Both the position numbers and the translations under genes were made by a program. Under the pieces are notes generated by a model. The model was given only the letters and a program-made list of their open reading frames with translations. It was not told the DNA's origin and did no database searches. Below are positions 25,507 to 36,162 of a stretch of 64,000 nucleotides of DNA, piece by piece. Numbering within the stretch: the first letter of the stretch is position 1; each line of letters opens with the position of its first letter. This stretch comes from Botryotinia globosa (taxonomy: Eukaryota > Ascomycota > Leotiomycetes > Helotiales > Sclerotiniaceae). The DNA is taken from NCBI GenBank assembly GCA_014898425.1, contig RCSZ01000016.1, forward strand, positions 310,001-374,000, read 5' to 3'.

Positions 25507-25537
25507 TAGGGTTTAGGGGGGTTTAGGGGGTTTGGGT
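25507..25537 (+). repeat. G-rich, telomere-like tract
   Basis: Successive G runs separated by TTTA or TTT: TAGGG, TTTAGGGGGG, TTTAGGGGG, TTTGGG. It resembles degenerate TTAGGG telomere repeats and meets a simple G-quadruplex pattern (four or more G3 runs with short loops). Confidence 0.55.
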
Positions 25538-26077
25538 AATGAATGATAGAGATGAGAGAGAGTAATTTCCAGTACTATTTTTTACTTTCTTCTATGTATT
25601 CCTGTTCAGGGATATTGTCCATCTTGAGTCTGGAGTCTCGAGATAATGAATGATGGTTTGATGACTGATATGTCTTTGTGGAATTACCCATCTAGTTGGT
25701 CACTGGTCACTGGTGACTCGTGAGAGAGAGAGATGGATAAAGTAGATTAGATTATATACTTTGTATCTATTATTACCAGGGAGGGCCTGTTTTGATTACA
25801 TGGCGGGTTCGTACACGTGTAAGCAAAATAGCGGAAGATGAAGATGAAGATGAAGATGAAAGAAAGAAATCATGTACAGTAATTTCTAGTAATTGAGTGA
25901 CAAATTAATCATTCTTTCATATCATCTCAATTGTTAATGTGTTTCGAATGGATTACTATAGAGAAGATGGGATGGTCGGTGGTTATATATTATAACATGT
26001 ATAAAATGTACTCTGGAATATTTCTCTATAGATTATATATTCATATCTCGATTTATTATTATTATTATATACTGTAT

Positions 26078-26170
26078 GTGATATTTATATGTGATATTTA
26101 TATGTGATATTTATATGTGATATTTATATGTGATATTTATATGTGATATTTATATGTGATATTTATATGT
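26078..26170 (+). repeat. 13-bp tandem repeat, seven copies
   Basis: Unit GTGATATTTATAT repeats at 26078, 26091, 26104, 26117, 26130, 26143 and 26156, essentially identical, then degrades into TATATA-type sequence to about 26240. A minisatellite in non-coding DNA; copy number is likely variable between strains (inference). Confidence 0.85.
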
Positions 26171-26566
26171 GTATTTATATATATAATATTTATATATATA
26201 ATATTTATTTATATAATATTTATACAGTATATATAATATTTTCGCATAATAGGCGGCATGCTTTAAAAACAATCTATAGGATAGATAGGATAGTCCCTCG
26301 TACTAGAGATCTCTAGATACTACTCTGTAGACTGTATATATAAATTGATGGAGATTACTCTCTGACTCTGACTTTGACCTTTGTTTTCTTTCTCTCTTCT
26401 TCAGAAATCATTTTTTCCGATGAGATTTCAGATGAACGGGTGGGAGACTGGGAGTTTGTCATTGTCATCTGGTTTTTGGTGGTAATGTGGCTTTTGGTGG
26501 TAATGTACAAAGTATACTCGCGCTTGCTATGCTATTGGCAAATCAGATCAGATTATGGAGAGTACT

Positions 26567-26598
26567 AGGTAGGTAGGTAGGTAGGTAGGTAGGTAGGT
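26567..26598 (+). repeat. AGGT microsatellite, eight units
   Basis: Eight perfect copies of the tetranucleotide AGGT. No gene overlaps it. Confidence 0.9.
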
Positions 26599-27545
26599 CA
26601 AACGTGTCATCTCAAAGGAAAGGGGTTTGCAAACGCCGGTGTGGACCCGATGCAGTGTAGCAAAGCAAAGCAAAGCAAGCGGAGGAAAGCAAACGGAGGA
26701 AAGGAATATACATACATACAGCGGAAACACGGCATATGCTGATGTGTTGAGAATGTTGGTTGCATGTTTGAATGATGAATGAGATGCTGTGCTCAGTGTG
26801 CTGTACTCCGTTGTTCACATGATCTAATAATTATATCTACAGTACATAGCTACTCCGTACGTAAAAGTCTTCACAGCTATGTCGGTACTCATTTCGCACT
26901 ACTCCGGAAGAAGAGCAGTCTGTGCGTATAACGACGGGATGATCTGGCTGGTGGGTGATTGCCTCATTGGTCGTGAGGATCGTTTCATGTTGAATTACGA
27001 TCGATGGGAAGGCGAAGAAGGATAATAAGGATAGAATTTACCCTCTACATACAATTTTACGGATGGAGGACAGTGGAGATCCATCATCCATGCCCAAGCG
27101 GTTTATGCAGTGCTGCAGCCTGCGAGGCGTTTCCCCTGAAAATCATCCATCATCATCATCATCATCACCATCATAACAACGTCTCACACTAATAAGGATA
27201 AACTAAGCACACGCAAGGGGTTCTGGTGGTTCTGGTGGTTCTAACTTCTAACTTCTCTTCGTGCCAATTGAATCATGTCAATCCATTCCCATCTCCTACA
27301 ATCCAATGACACTTGATGCTGGAGATTGCGTTTGCGTGCCAATGATATTATACGGTCCAGAGTAAAAAGACTAAATCATTAATATTAATTACGGGGAATC
27401 GACTGTGTAATTTGAGTGGAATCTGTTCATCCGACCTAGGTACAGTAATAACTCGTTCGGTACTCAATTGGTGAACCATTTCATTTGCTCCAATGTCCCT
27501 AGGTAATAACCAATTCTCTCCAATTGCTCAATCTGGTATGTGATC

Positions 27546-27635
27546 CTTTTCCTCTTCCTCTTCCTCTTCCTCTTCCTCTTCCTCTTCATTCCCCCTTCCC
27601 CCTTCCCCCTTCCCCCTTCCCCCTTCCCCCTTTCC
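27546..27635 (+). repeat. Polypyrimidine tract of TTCCTC and CCCCCTT repeats
   Basis: A block of TTCCTC hexamers (about 27549-27587) passes directly into CCCCCTT heptamers (about 27590-27631). Strongly strand-asymmetric. It lies about 1 kb upstream of the DUF1996 gene start, in what may be its promoter; CT-rich tracts are common there in fungi. Confidence 0.8.
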
Positions 27636-28668
27636 AATTCCCTCACTCTACCCACCGTGCCCAATCTTGTCCACTCTATCCTTGGCATCGTAACTTGTAA
27701 GATCTCGTGCTATGGGTCGCCTTGAAAGTTGACGAGACTTGAGAATTGAGACTTGGGCAATGAAATGAATGAAATGAATGAATGAATCCTTCCACTCTCC
27801 TTCCTCTCCCAAACTTCTCAATCCGGCCTAGTCCATTTTCACCCACCCCTACCTAGCTAGATATCTTCCCTTTCTTTCCTTTTTCTTATATCCCTCCTCC
27901 TCCACGTTTTTTCCTTCGCCTTCCCCTTTTGCTTTCTTGCCTCTTTCTCCACCGTTGAAAGTCCACCGTCGTCTCTATCGACAATTACATTCTTTCTCTT
28001 CAAGAAACATACTTCACGCTCCTTAACCTTTCGATAAAGTTCGTGCCAAGGTACACGTCCAGAGAATCTTTGTGTGCATACAATCCCATTCTTTGCTTTT
28101 GGACTATCGTTTTGCTCTTTCATCGTATCGCATCGCACTTCGACATCGCTTTACCCATCCCCGTACCCTTCGGCGCCGTCAGAAATTTGTCAAATTGTTT
28201 GTTTGTAGTGAGGTTGGACGAAAGAATTCCGAATTCGAGGTGATTCATCCACGACTCCAGTGCGCAAAAACTATCCGACATCACCAACCCTGCATCCTAG
28301 GAGAGGAGAAAAGAAAAGAAAAGATATTCTTTGGATTTATTGATTCAATATTCATTGGAGAGGAAAAATATTGTGGTAATTGAAAGTGAATCATCTACAA
28401 TCGAACGGTTCGATTTGAGGAATCCTGTTGTCGCTGCGCCAATTTCCGACCGATCTATCAACAACACCAACAAATCCTTCGATTAGGATAAAAAAAACAA
28501 TAACTACAACCACTTCCCCAAGAACGTTTCCCAATTTTTAAATCCTTCATTCTGCACATTCTTTTGTGGTTCTTCATTGCTTGCAAGAAGTAATCATTTA
28601 CATAACGTCACTGGATCAAAATAAATCAAATACCATTCGATATCGATTTTTGAATACATATATTCAAA

Positions 28669-30591
28669 ATGCGCGGGCACTCTTTCGTCGAAAAGGCAGC
28701 CATCTTGGCGGGGTTGGCTAGCAGCGCTGATGCTTTCTGGCGCATGCCATGTAAATCTCGGAATGGACTGGCAAGAGTTGATCCCTTGATCAATCCTGGG
28801 ACCACCTCTCCACATGCACATGTTATCCATGGATCGAGCGGTATGTGGGCAATGATCTATCTGGCAAGGGGAATACTAATTTGATGTGTCGAATAGGATT
28901 TGGAGAGTCTTCAGGCTACGATGATTTAATGGCCGGAGACTGTACTTCATGTCAAGTTTCGCAAGATAAATCTGCATACTGGACCCCCGCGCTCTATTTT
29001 CGTGATGATGCTACTGGGCAGTACCAATTGGTTGAACAAGTGGGGGGTATGCTTGCGTAAGTTGCATCTTTCAGTATTTGCTTCTGGGAAATTGTCCGGA
29101 AAAGATGTGGCTAAATTTTGTACAACAGGTATTACCTTCTTTATGGAGAGAATGTAACTGCTTTCCCCAGAGACTTTGCTATGATTGCAGGAAATACGGA
29201 TCTCCGTAACTTCTCCGATTATGCTGTTCCTGATGTTGATAAATCATCCTGGGCAAGCACGTCTCCATATAACACCCAAGAATTCCTCCGACAAGCTGCT
29301 GTTGGCTTCAACTGTTTGAACTATCCCAAAAACGAGCCTGAAGGAACCCTTTACCGTCATTTCATGCCAAGTAAGGCTTACATGGATGTAAATTGCGTCA
29401 GCGGTATCCGAATGGAACTCATGTTCCCATCGTGCTGGAATGAGACCGCAGGAGTAACTGCACCAGATGGAAAATCCCACATGGCGTACCCTGATCAAGT
29501 CATGACTGGTAATTGCCCAGCAGGATTCGATACTCGCCTTGTCTCGATCTTATTTGAAACTATCTGGGATACCTATGCCTTTAAAGGTATTGACGGAGAG
29601 TTCATGTTTGCTAACGGTGACCCAACTGGGTACGGGTATCACGGAGATTTCATCATGGGCTGGGATGAAGAATTTTTGCAAGAGGCTGTTGACACCTGCA
29701 CAAACCCTTCTGGGGAAATTGGAGATTGCGCAATCTTTGATATCCAAGATGAAAGTGTTTATGGATCTTGCAACTTTACCCTTCCAGCCGCCTTGGTGGA
29801 TGATGACGTTGTTGGACCTATGGCTACACTTCCCGGAAACTGTCCCATTCATTCAGGACCTGCTCCAGCTCCAGCTATGACTGGCGCAGCCGCTACCGCC
29901 AAAACATCACCAGCAGCATATGGAACTTCACCTGCCAAGGGATCAAGCGCGACTACCACAACTAGCTCATCAGCCATCGTTCCAACCCTCTCCTACTCGG
30001 CCGGATCAACCATTGGTAAGACTACTAATTTCACTGCTTATGAATATCACTCCATTTATCCCCCCATTCATCATGCCTAATCTTGTTTATTCAATGTCAA
30101 CACTCACCTCCGTTTCTTTGTGCACCCATTCTATTTCCCACTTCCTAATCTAATTACAACTTCCCGTTCTCCAAAACTCTTCTCTGTTGGGCAATTATTG
30201 ACCCTCCGGTTTTACAGTCGCTTCTCTCGGACAAACATACGTACCAGGTGGTGTTTTCGCAGCCGTCGAATCCGGAGTTGCATATTCAGACTCTAGCTCA
30301 TCGACTGCCGCCGCAGACGCAACCGCAGCAGTTTCAAGCCCAGCAACTACTCTTCTCACCACCTCATCGGCATCTTTCTATTCAACCTCTTACTCAACCA
30401 CCACCGCCATCTCCCCACTTTACGAAAAGGTAGAAGTCGACGAAGTAGTCTGGGTCCAAGAAGATGTTACCATTACTGTTACCGCGACTGCAACTACAAC
30501 GGTAACCACAACTGCAACTGCAAGTGGCGTTGCCAGAAGAAGACATTTGCATGAGCACCAACATGCAAAGAAGAGAGGACACTTCGCCTAG
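28669..30591 (+). CDS. Secreted DUF1996-family protein
   Basis: Extracellular or wall-associated fungal protein with a DUF1996 domain; biochemical role not known to me. Four exons: 28669-28840, 28897-29056, 29129-30015 and 30218-30591, 530 aa, with all junctions in frame (GTATGT/ATAG, GTAAGT/ACAG, GTAAGA/ACAG). Signal peptide MRGHSFVEKAAILAGLASSADA, then FWRMPCKSRNGLARVDPLIN and HAHVIHGSSGF, the typical DUF1996 opening. Conserved pieces follow: CTSCQVSQDKSAYWTPALYF, SGIRMELMFPSCWN, SHMAYPDQVMTGNCPAGFDT, YHGDFIMGWDEEFLQEAVDTC. From about residue 370 the chain is a long Ser/Thr/Ala-rich region, likely O-glycosylated. It ends in a basic RRRHLHEHQHAKKRGHFA tail, unusual in not being a GPI signal. 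A long pyrimidine-rich leader precedes it. Confidence 0.9.
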
Positions 30592-31738
30592 ATGTATACG
30601 CTGTTTTTGATTTGATTTTTGTGTTTTTATTGCGTTTTTGCATTCTTTTCTCGACGCAGCAATTTTGCTTTTTTTCATGACGGATTGATAGACTGTGAGG
30701 AAAAAAGGGGTTCGGGGACATGGACATTGTAGCGGGGAGGCAGGCCTTACTGATATCATGATATGTCCTTGCGACTTTTGACATTTTTTGGCGATTTTTT
30801 TGCCATGGATAGAGAGAGAGAGAGAGTGTGAGTGAATTTGAGATACCATTTGCATGCAAAGTTCCATACGATTTTGGCGATACCAAATAGATGGTGGAGA
30901 AGGAGCGGTAGGAGGGAGAATTGGGGTGAGATGATGTATTTAGACTTAAAAAATACCACTGCATGAGATGAATATCTGGATATGAATTTTCTGCTTATTT
31001 TGTACTGTTCAATGTTTGCTTGATGTGATGATTTGAGGGAGATTGAAGTATGAGTGAGACTCCTTTGTAAATCGTATTGGGTCTTGAGATGCTCCTTCAT
31101 GATCACAATACAGTCTCGACAGTCTAAACATCCCACCACAGGTTTGTTGGTAAGTACTATAACCTCATCTGTTACCTTGACTCAAAATTGTGACAATGTA
31201 ACAAGAACAAGATCCAAAGCCAAGTGAGCAGGAATTCAAAGCTGGCATACATCGACGAAAGAGAAATTGATGTTTCATACTCTGTCCGAAAACTACTGCG
31301 GTGGAGGCGGACTTTTTTCACTTTAATATAATGATAAATCTGGCCGTGTGACCACTTGAATTGAAGATTTTTCTCCATGTTGGGGGTTCCATGCGGAATC
31401 GCTCGTTCACATAGGTAGCCCATCAACCCCTTTTCACCGGTTGAATATAGAATTGCGGGGAAATGGCATTGGGTAAAATTCATCGCGTTACCCCGCGCAA
31501 ATGGTTGATCTTTTGTTCACCGATACGACCGGATAAAGTATATCTCCAGTTTAACCTTGCTGAGAGTGACTCCGAGTGGAGGATCGGATTATATTCCACG
31601 ATATTCCTCGAGATTCGGGATTCTTCACGGGGGATCTTGGCTAAATGTAATTGATGAAGCCAAGTTTGTGGAGAGGCGATGTGGGAGGTACAAGATGCGA
31701 TGGTATCCCGTGGGCCGAGTTGGTTAAGGCTGCTCACG
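30592..31738. other. Intergenic region, DUF1996 gene to carboxylesterase
   Basis: About 1.15 kb with the 3' UTR of the DUF1996 gene (T-rich to about 30800, a GAGA tract at 30810-30826) and the promoter of the carboxylesterase. No coding region supported. Confidence 0.45.
31455..31496. promoter_or_regulatory. Two candidate CreA/Mig1-type sites upstream of the carboxylesterase
   Basis: GCGGGG at 31455-31460 and its complement CCCCGC at 31491-31496 match the SYGGRG consensus of the carbon-catabolite repressor CreA. They lie about 245-285 bp before the secreted esterase start. The pair also brackets a GGGTAA/TTACCC inverted repeat. Short motifs like these arise by chance. Confidence 0.25.
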
Positions 31739-33884
31739 ATGTTTGTGTTTTCACGTCTTCAGTATCTTTCTTTCTTCGTCTCTGTGGTATTCCAACATGC
31801 ATCGGCACTTTCGAATTCTGATACCTCGTTGACGCTTTTGTATCAGAATAATCTTAATGCTTCTGATGATGCCAATCACGTGGGCTTTATTCTTCTAGAT
31901 CCTCACTCCCCTCAAGATGCATCCGCAGCATGCAAGGCGTTGAATGAAACGCTACTCAGCAGTAGCATTATCAAAGGCCATACATCTGATTTTCTCCTCC
32001 CGCTCTCATATCAAGCATATCGTGGTCGCTCGTCGTCTTCTCAGCTATATATAATTAACGATGGGGTGATTTCCTACGACGCCGCTCACGGATTGAGCTT
32101 CCCGAAGTCTACTTCTGGTAATGCAAAGTTACCGGTTCTTTGTACACAGTCTAGCGAAGAAAGTCAACCCGGAGCCGCGGTTGCTACAGACGCCAATGAG
32201 GTTTCTCTTGCCGCGGGCGGGAATACATATATAGGATACCGCAACCAGAAATCGTTCCGCTTTCTCGGGATTCCGTATGCGAATCCGGCCGCGCGATTCG
32301 TCTATTCCACACCGTACTCGCCGACCGGGAAAACGATTCAAGCAACCGCGTATGGCGCACAGTGTCCACAATCTTCGAGTGGGAGCGAGGATTGTCTGTT
32401 TCTCAATATCCAAACTCCGTATATTCCCAAAGCGAAATCGACGAAGGATTTGAGACCGGTGATGTTTTGGATCCATGGTGGTGGGTTTGTGGGGGGCAGT
32501 GGTGCGGATCAGTTGAGTGATGGGGGGGATTTGGCGAGTAGAGAGGATATCGTCGTTGTGAATGTTAACTATAGACTTTCTGTTTTGGGCTTCTTGGCGA
32601 TTCCTGGGACGAACATCACGGGAAATTATGGGATTGCGGATCAAATCAATGCTCTGGAGGTAAAGTAGCATATCGAATTGTTACACATGATTCATGGAGC
32701 TAATATAGTGTCAGTGGACAGTGAGAAACATTGCTGCGTTTGGAGGGGATCCAAAAAGAATCACGATCATAGGAGAATCCGCTGGTGCAGGATCTGTCCG
32801 CACACTTCTAGGCTCGCCACCCGCAATCGGGAAATTCCAAGCAGCAGTCGCCATGTCCAATCTTGGGGGTGGCGTCGATCTTGGTCTTACCGGTGACTAT
32901 GCAACTACCTACTCCTCATATCTCACCATCCCCGAATCCTATGCTCTCGCCGGCCAAAACATTCTTCGAGCAGCGGGATGCAACCAGTCTAGTTTATCTG
33001 CCCAAATTGCGTGTCTGAAGAATGTTCCCGCTCTAGATTTGGTTGCGGTCGGCTCTGAGGCGCGTTATGTTGTTCAGGATGGTCACTATGTGAATACGGC
33101 TGAGCTCGACCTTGTGAATCACAACGGAAGCACCGCTCACGTCGATGTCATATTCGGCGTCACTGCCAACGACGGCGCATCCATCGGCACCAACTACCCC
33201 TCCGCCCCCGTCACATCCGAAGTCTCCGGCATCGCGACTTCCCTCGGTATATCCACATCCTATGCTCAATCCATCATCGACAGCGGACTCTTCCCCTTCT
33301 ACGACACGGGCAACCTCACGCTCGACGCCTTCAACGTATCGCAGCGCGTCGCCACGGATAAAGATTTCCGCTGTGTGGACCAAGCGACCGTGTATGCGGG
33401 GTCGAAAAATGGCATCTTCAAATCAAGCTACTTCTACCAGATGGGACGCACGGTTGCGGGCTGGGATCCGAATGGACTCGGGGGACCACCCTCTTCCCCG
33501 GGGTATCCGGATGGGAATCCAAATTTGCCGTATTTTCGATTGCATGGCGCGGATATGCCGTGGGTGTTTGGCGCGTTTACTACGGGGTTGGAGTTTAGGG
33601 ATCAGGAGGATTGGTGGAGTGTGCAACTGAGTGTGAGTTATTTTGGGGCGTTTGTTAGGACTGGCAATCCGAATCCTGAGGAGGGGTTCCTGAAGAGTAG
33701 AGGATATGCGACGGTGCAGAAGGGGGTTAGGGAGGTGGGCAAGTGGAACCAGGTGAGTGTGGGTGGGGAGAAGGGGAGCATGATGGTGATTGATTGGCCG
33801 GGGAAGGTAGAGGAGTTTGCGGATCTGGAACAGTGTGATTGGTTGGGGTATCCGGTGGATTATTACGTGAAGGGGAGGATTTAG
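31739..33884 (+). CDS. Secreted type-B carboxylesterase/lipase
   Basis: Alpha/beta-hydrolase that cleaves carboxylic esters outside the cell; substrate unknown. Two exons: 31739-32659 and 32715-33884, 696 aa. The 55-nt intron (GTAAAG..TCAG) is on a codon boundary and restores INALEWTVRNIAAFGGDP. The frame is open upstream to 31679, but ATG 31739 starts a clean signal peptide (MFVFSRLQYLSFFVSVVFQHASA), so I prefer it. Features: EDCLFLN disulfide/structural motif, oxyanion-hole HGGGFVGG, nucleophile Ser about residue 329 in GESAGAGS, and catalytic His about residue 584 in RLHGADMPW. At the usual acid position the chain reads TANDG, an Asp where many relatives have Glu. The 130-150 residues before the hydrolase core (up to FLGIPYANPAARF) are an extra N-terminal module also seen in some fungal relatives. 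Confidence 0.9.
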
Positions 33885-34093
33885 TTGATTTGTTTATAGT
33901 GCGGGTTGAAGTTGAAAGGGGGTGAAGATTAATTGATGTCACATGCATCATGTTACGTGCTCTTGCATCTGCATACATCCTGACATCTTTCAAACCAATC
34001 TAATTGTTTTCCTCTCCCATCCCACTCCATCGAATTTCTCCTGTATTGACACTTCATCGATGGAATTCTTCTCATAACTCGCAAAACTCAATC

Positions 34094-36162
34094 TCAACAG
34101 TCCCACTCTCTCATACCTTGCAATTCCAGCATCCCACTAACCCTTTCTCTCTGCGCAGCAATACTTGCATCGGTATTTTCATCACCTCTACCCACCTTCC
34201 TCTCATCCACCATCCTCAAAACCAACATATCTGCACACCTCCTCACATCCCACGGATCCTCATCTCCCGACTCAACATCCAGATCTCCCGATAAATACAT
34301 GGCGAAGTAATGATCCTTCCTCTTTTCAACTTCTTGCATTCCAGTTTCTCGCACCGCATCACTTCTAGGCCCGCAGCATTTACAATCGAAGATGGGTGAT
34401 TGGTCGAGCCCGAGATTGATCATGAATTTTGGGAATTCGGGCTGGAAGTACTCGCATATGTGAAGGATACTTGAGAGAGACACTTCGGGGTGAGCAAAGA
34501 ACATTCGGGGAAAGGATGTGAGACGGAGGAAAGATAATGGATGGGAAGACGAGTCATCGTGTGAAAGTTGTTGCGGAGTGTATTTATCAATCCAGGATGT
34601 ATGCGCAGAGCGTATCTGCAGGATCGATGGGGCATAGCTCGTGTGCGTGTGTGATATCGATCCGTGTACGCTCGCCCAACTCCAGCTTGGCGCGCGGGCG
34701 TCACGATTTGGTGTTAGTAGTGTATTTATACGGCTCCACGCAAGTCCGTATGCGATATTATTGGTGAAGATGCCAGAGAGGGTTGGACCGAGTGTGTCGT
34801 TCTCTATGATTTGTGTGATGAGCGAGAGGGCTGTGGATTTATCGGGGTGCGAGGGAAAGGTGGTGTGGGAGATGGTGTCGATGATTTGGCACCAGACTTC
34901 TAGTCTCTGTGCATATTTGCTAAGATGTGACGTCTGAGTATTGTTTTCGTGTGTGCTGGGGTTGGAGATACTTGGGCGTTGCGAGATAGATATTCCTGGA
35001 TGTAGGGCTGCGTGAGATTTTTCTGATACGTTCCTCGGATCATCCCACGTCCATATTGCGTATCTTCCACATTCGCCGCTTGGAATTTCCATCCATCGGC
35101 ACCCAAATCAACTGACGTTTTGTGAAGTGCACAATTCGAGGTGCGAGGACTTGTTCCATAAATGCCTAGCTTGATGTCGACAGGGGAGAGGAATCGAGAT
35201 CCGCGTGATTGCGAAGACAGCTTAAACGCAGATGACGGTCTTTGTTGATACCAAGGGGAGGAGAATGGAAAATTGCTCGAGGTTGGATTAATCCATCGGT
35301 GGGAGACTGTACGTGATCGGCGGAAAGAAGGAGAGTTGCTTGGGCGAAGATTGATATCAGATCGAGGGGATCGTCTGACACGTGACAGAGAGCAGCGATG
35401 TAGATGTATTCCAATCCTAGGCGTCGGGTAATAGCGAATGCATCTGTGAAGGCTTTAGGAAGCGAACTTGTATCTAAGACTTTCCCGATGTTTCCAAGAT
35501 GGTGAGATTTTCCACCCTGGGTCTTCCGTCTCCACAAATGAACGAGTGCTCAATGCGAGATAGTCTATAGAAGCTACCCCGGACGTCTCAATAAGCACCG
35601 GAGCTGCACCAACATCACTCGATATCCTAACAAGTCTCTTCGGTAACCCCTCAACCCGGCGTACCGGCCGAAAAATCTGATGATGCATCCCACAATCCCT
35701 CATCCATTTCCCAACCCCATCAAGCCCATTCTCAGCATCCACACTAACCGGAACATTCTTCACCCGATCAACAGGTAAACCCCTCTCCCCTCCTTACCAA
35801 ACCGTCCTCCCCAAATTCCCCTCATAATCCTCTCCCGCAAAAACATCAAACCGCATATCCATGCCCCCACCTCTTCCGCTCCCGTCTATGCGCATCCCGC
35901 ACATCCAAACCATGCATATACAGAAAAACAATCTTATCCTTCAACTCCTCACGCGAATGCGCGTAGCGGGATAAACGATGAAGAATCGTTACGAAATAGA
36001 GACATGTTCCATAGTGACGCGCAGAAGAAGTAGCAGTAGGAGTATCAATTATCTGAAAACTTTTCTCTCACAGGGATTCATACGAACCGAGTCCACCGGT
36101 GGTCGGTTATCGGCATGCGAGTCTGTGAGATCGATCGCGCTACATTGGGGATAGAGAGACAT
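34094..36162 (-). pseudogene. Broken HET-domain (heterokaryon incompatibility-type) gene
   Basis: HET-domain proteins mediate non-self recognition and cell death between incompatible hyphae. On the minus strand the pieces occur in the correct order but in different frames: MSLYPQCSAIDLTDSHAD (from 36162), then WMRDCGMHHQIF..LPKRLVRI..LIETSGVASIDYLALS (35763-35455). Next come SSLPKAFTDAFAITRRLGLE and YIYIAALCHVSDDP (35537-35166). MEQVLAPRIVHFTKRQLIW (about 35140) follows an in-frame stop. The C-terminal part (35092-34094) has RAPSWSWASVHG. At least three frame changes and internal stops separate them. The canonical 'YLWIDSLCI' site reads YIYIAALCH. No set of good splice sites repairs the frame, so I call it a pseudogene. 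It lies in the accessory block beside the esterase. Confidence 0.72.

Larger units (their letters stand above)
24597..28668. other. 4-kb gene-free region rich in simple repeats, with the leader of the next gene
   Basis: No supportable coding region. It contains a G-rich tract, a 13-bp tandem array followed by AT-alternating DNA (26040-26240), AGGT and CAAAG microsatellites, CAT repeats (about 27147-27170) and a long polypyrimidine tract (entries of their own for the main ones). The last 500-1000 bp is pyrimidine-rich and probably is promoter and 5' leader of the DUF1996 gene. Confidence 0.5.

Noticed and set aside
26040..26240. Tandem array as a CRISPR array
   Set aside because: Units are directly contiguous with no spacers, and this is a eukaryotic genome.
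31705..31735. tRNA-like stretch (GGGCCGAGTTGGTTAAGGC resembles the D-arm of Ser/Leu tRNAs)
   Set aside because: No matching T-arm (GGTTCGAATCC), no acceptor pairing downstream, and the sequence runs directly into the esterase signal peptide. Taken as coincidence.
31679..31738. Longer N-terminus for the carboxylesterase
   Set aside because: The 20 extra residues precede a clean signal peptide and contain charged residues that would bury it; ATG 31739 is the better start.
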